From Betaproteobacteria bacterium TMED156 (GTDB lineage Bacteria; Pseudomonadota; Gammaproteobacteria; Burkholderiales; Burkholderiaceae_A), in assembly GCA_002171155.1 (NCBI GenBank), contig NHHF01000142.1, forward strand, positions 11,368 through 19,742: 8,375 nucleotides of DNA, read 5' to 3'. The notes below the pieces were generated by a model, which saw only the letters and a program-made list of their open reading frames with translations, had not been told where the DNA came from and did not search any database. Both the position numbers and the translations under genes were made by a program. Shown piece by piece: positions 6,478 to 8,375 of this stretch (positions within the stretch are counted from its first letter, which is position 1; the number at the start of each line of letters is the position of its first letter).

Positions 6478-7161
6478 CTTGAGTTGCATCATTTGATATA
6501 AGCAGTTTTTCCATTCTTCATTAAATTCACAATCCCTGTAATTCTTGAACCATGGGCCTCCTTCTGTGTAGTGCAGTGCTCTAGGTGTTCCATCATCCGA
6601 CCTATACCAACCAACAAGCCAATTCCAATCACATGGTAATTCTCCAATCTCATGATCTTCTAACCAAGTAAATCTGTGGAAATATGCTCCATCGTTGTTT
6701 GGATTGTTAACACTGTCAACAGTGACTCTCTCATTTGCAGGGTGGCTACAATTCCAAAGTACAACACTTGACCAATTTTTACGAGGGTACACAGTCTGCA
6801 CTTGGCCATCCATTTTAAGTCCAGGTTTGGGTTTGTATTCATGTTTTACACACATAACAGCATATTTTTCATCTGCTAATGCGAAAAGATTATCAACATT
6901 TTCTAAAAAAATGATGTCGCTATCAATGAAGAGTGCCCAACCTTTATAATTCATCAAATGGGGAACTAAGAATCGTGTAAAGGTGAATTCCGTTGATGCC
7001 AATTTATCAACCTCTCGCCAATACATTTTTTTCTGGCGAAGATCCTGCTGGACTAAGGGCATTACATCAATTTTGACGTTATATCTTTGAATACTGTGCT
7101 CGCAAACCTGATAAGCAATATCTTCCCGAGTGTCGTAACCTACGAAAACTTTGTTTGTCAT
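6466..7161 (-). CDS. Glycosyltransferase, GT8-like (GT-A fold)
   Basis: This 231-residue protein starts at ATG 7161-7159. It begins with a typical GT-A strand (KVFVGYDTRED) followed by AYQVCEHSI, a pattern common in GT8-type proteins of bacterial glycan loci. WALFIDSDIIF supplies the metal-binding DxD (D80, D82). SSVVLWNC resembles the GT8 segment that contacts the acceptor. LHYTEGGPWF (from L196) resembles the late GT8 His-x-x-Gly...Pro-Trp motif, whose histidine (here H197) also binds the metal. There is no signal peptide or membrane helix, so it should act in the cytoplasm on a sugar nucleotide. It faces the guanylyltransferase gene with an 11-base gap between ends and has only a weak ribosome binding site. 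Sugar donor and acceptor cannot be told from sequence; proximity makes GDP-mannose-derived sugars a guess only. Confidence 0.85.
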   Translation of the reverse strand: MTNKVFVGYDTREDIAYQVCEHSIQRYNVKIDVMPLVQQDLRQKKMYWREVDKLASTEFTFTRFLVPHLMNYKGWALFIDSDIIFLENVDNLFALADEKYAVMCVKHEYKPKPGLKMDGQVQTVYPRKNWSSVVLWNCSHPANERVTVDSVNNPNNDGAYFHRFTWLEDHEIGELPCDWNWLVGWYRSDDGTPRALHYTEGGPWFKNYRDCEFNEEWKNCLYQMMQLKSNC

Positions 7162-7437
7162 ATTAATTCACATTTGTTTCTATTCTAAATTGTATCAATA
7201 AAATAGTTATTTATTAAAAGACTGGATGAAAACAAAGCACATTTTTTGAATTATGAGTTTATATATAATAAAAATTAAGATATTTAGTTAGTTTAAAAAT
7301 TTACTTAATTTAGAGTTTTAAAGTGCAAGGTTTTAGTATTAGGAAACACCAACATCTTCTCAAAATACCTTTAGGTATTAAACTATGTGTATAAGAAGTA
7401 AAAATTTTGTATTTAATTTAAAAAAGAGAATTTCAAA
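7162..7437. other. AT-rich divergent intergenic region
   Basis: This stretch of 276 bases separates two divergent glycosyltransferase starts and should hold promoters for both. It has TATA-like strings on the plus strand (TATAAT at 7264-7269, TATAAG at 7390-7395), but none with a convincing -35 at proper spacing. I see no ORF with coding character, no tRNA and no strong terminator. The clearest structure is the palindrome at 7364-7379. Confidence 0.5.
7364..7379. promoter_or_regulatory. Operator-like palindrome upstream of GT-B gene
   Basis: AATACCTTTAGGTATT is a perfect inverted repeat with 7-base arms and a 2-base centre. It lies about 58 bases before the start codon at 7438 and just upstream of a possible -10 (TATAAG at 7390-7395). 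Its position and symmetry suit a dimeric regulator. No known consensus is matched. Confidence 0.35.
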
Positions 7438-8375
7438 ATGGCAGAAAATTCAGATTTGAAAGTTGGGTGGCTCGTTTCCAATCTTAAAACAAATGATTTT
7501 GAAGAGTTGTTCAATACAGAGTTGGCCAGCAGTAGAATGCGAGCGGGGGTTTGTATATCAGGATGTCAAAAAGCTGATATTACCGTATACCCACTAAACT
7601 TTCGGCAGGCAGATCACAACCCAAATCTGGTTTTTATGGCGAAATATGTTCCTGATAGTAATACTGGACAGTACCTAGATGACTCTGGAAAACGCTGGGC
7701 TTTTTGGCTAAAGAAAATAAAAAAACTACACAGCAAAAAAGGTAAATTAATTCTTGATTATACAGATAACCACTTTGTGAACCCCGGAATTGTTGGGGAT
7801 TTCTATAGAAAAATCAAACCTATGGTTCATGCACTTGTACTTCCATCTGATAGAATGAAAAGTAACGTTGCTGCTTCTTGGGATAAGGAAACATATGTTA
7901 TCCCTGAGCCTGTTGAAGTCGATTTTATTGAGCCTGGGAAAAGACAACTGGACGTTTCCACTGCTTTGTGGTTTGGACATATAACTAATTTGGGTTGGTT
8001 GCTTGAGTTTATTCAAACTGAAATACACAAAGCACCTCCAAGAAGGCTGATAATTTTGGTTAACAACAACCCTGTGGATGCAGTCAAACAGGCAGCAAAA
8101 AATGCCCCAAAAGGTATGGAAATTTCTCTTGCCAAGTGGACAGTAGATACTATGAGAAAAGCATCCAAGATATCTCATTACTCCATTATTCCTAGCAATA
8201 AAGATGATCCAAGAAAAAGCGGTGTAAGTCCAGGAAGACTTTTAACTAGTCTTGCAATGGGACTCCCGGTTATTGCTTCACCACTTGATTCTTACATGCC
8301 GTTTAAAGAATATTTTTCTCTCATTGGAACCGATGAGGGATTAAATCTCATGAAAAACCCTCTTGGGCGTGAAAG
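7438..8375 (+). CDS. GT-B-like glycosyltransferase, C-terminus beyond window
   Basis: The frame opens at ATG 7438, with a weak AGAGAA site 8 to 13 bases upstream, and stays open for 312 codons to the right edge. Early SSRMRAG (31-37) and LILDYTDNHF (104-113) resemble the N-terminal half of GT-B glycosyltransferases that start by locating the donor and acceptor cleft. YVIPEPVE (153-160) resembles the linker to the second Rossmann domain. SGVSPGRLLTSLAMGLPVIA (261-280) is the characteristic nucleotide-sugar binding segment of GT4/GT1-like enzymes, where a conserved Glu is usual; here the local sequence is SPGRLL, so the exact family is uncertain. No signal peptide or membrane helix is visible. 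It is transcribed divergently from the GT8-like gene and probably starts a further glycan operon to the right. Confidence 0.8.
   Translation, partial: MAENSDLKVGWLVSNLKTNDFEELFNTELASSRMRAGVCISGCQKADITVYPLNFRQADHNPNLVFMAKYVPDSNTGQYLDDSGKRWAFWLKKIKKLHSKKGKLILDYTDNHFVNPGIVGDFYRKIKPMVHALVLPSDRMKSNVAASWDKETYVIPEPVEVDFIEPGKRQLDVSTALWFGHITNLGWLLEFIQTEIHKAPPRRLIILVNNNPVDAVKQAAKNAPKGMEISLAKWTVDTMRKASKISHYSIIPSNKDDPRKSGVSPGRLLTSLAMGLPVIASPLDSYMPFKEYFSLIGTDEGLNLMKNPLGRE

Noticed and set aside
7246..7269. Promoter from TTGAAT (7246) and TATAAT (7264)
   Set aside because: The spacer is only 12 bases, too short for a normal sigma-70 promoter, in DNA where such strings are common.
7747..8178. 143-codon minus-strand ORF opposite the GT-B gene
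   Set aside because: It has no recognisable motifs and an unlikely composition, while the plus strand encodes a clear glycosyltransferase.
1..8375. CRISPR array, insertion sequence, tRNA or rRNA
   Set aside because: I saw no short regularly spaced repeats, transposase motifs, terminal inverted repeats, cloverleaf or rRNA sequence; the repeats present are paralogous coding sequence.

Overview
The window is AT-rich, densely coding bacterial DNA. Serralysin-type (M10) RTX protease domains, a Gram-negative secreted protein and GDP-mannose and glycosyltransferase genes suggest a Gram-negative, probably aquatic proteobacterium. I cannot name a genus.

Left half (1-4392): a tandem family of one unusual secreted protein. 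A partial copy (1-1147) and a complete copy (1264-3738) are clear paralogs. The complete protein has, in order, a helical N-terminal module, a His/Cys cluster, a zinc metalloprotease domain (HEVGHAIGLSH and an SVMSY Met-turn), a short RTX calcium-binding block, a very conserved unexplained domain and a helical C-terminal tail. By eye, both ends resemble the ends of bacterial flagellin, so the enzyme sits where a flagellin carries its variable domain. A third copy (3752-4392) is decayed. It keeps the N-terminal module, then has a stop codon, a poly-A frameshift and a deletion that joins it directly to the C-terminal tail. The intended reading is a secreted, possibly filament-forming protease family; the flagellin link is inference.

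Middle (4416-6454): a small protein with a signal peptide and a strong ribosome binding site, of unknown function, then a bifunctional mannose-1-phosphate guanylyltransferase/mannose-6-phosphate isomerase that makes GDP-mannose.

Right part (6466-8375): a GT8-like glycosyltransferase on the minus strand, converging on the guanylyltransferase gene with an 11-base gap that holds part of a hairpin. After a 276-base divergent intergenic region comes the start of a GT-B-like glycosyltransferase that runs off the window. The right half is thus a surface-glycan or glycoprotein sugar locus. It lies beside the protease array and could glycosylate its products, but nothing in the sequence proves that link.
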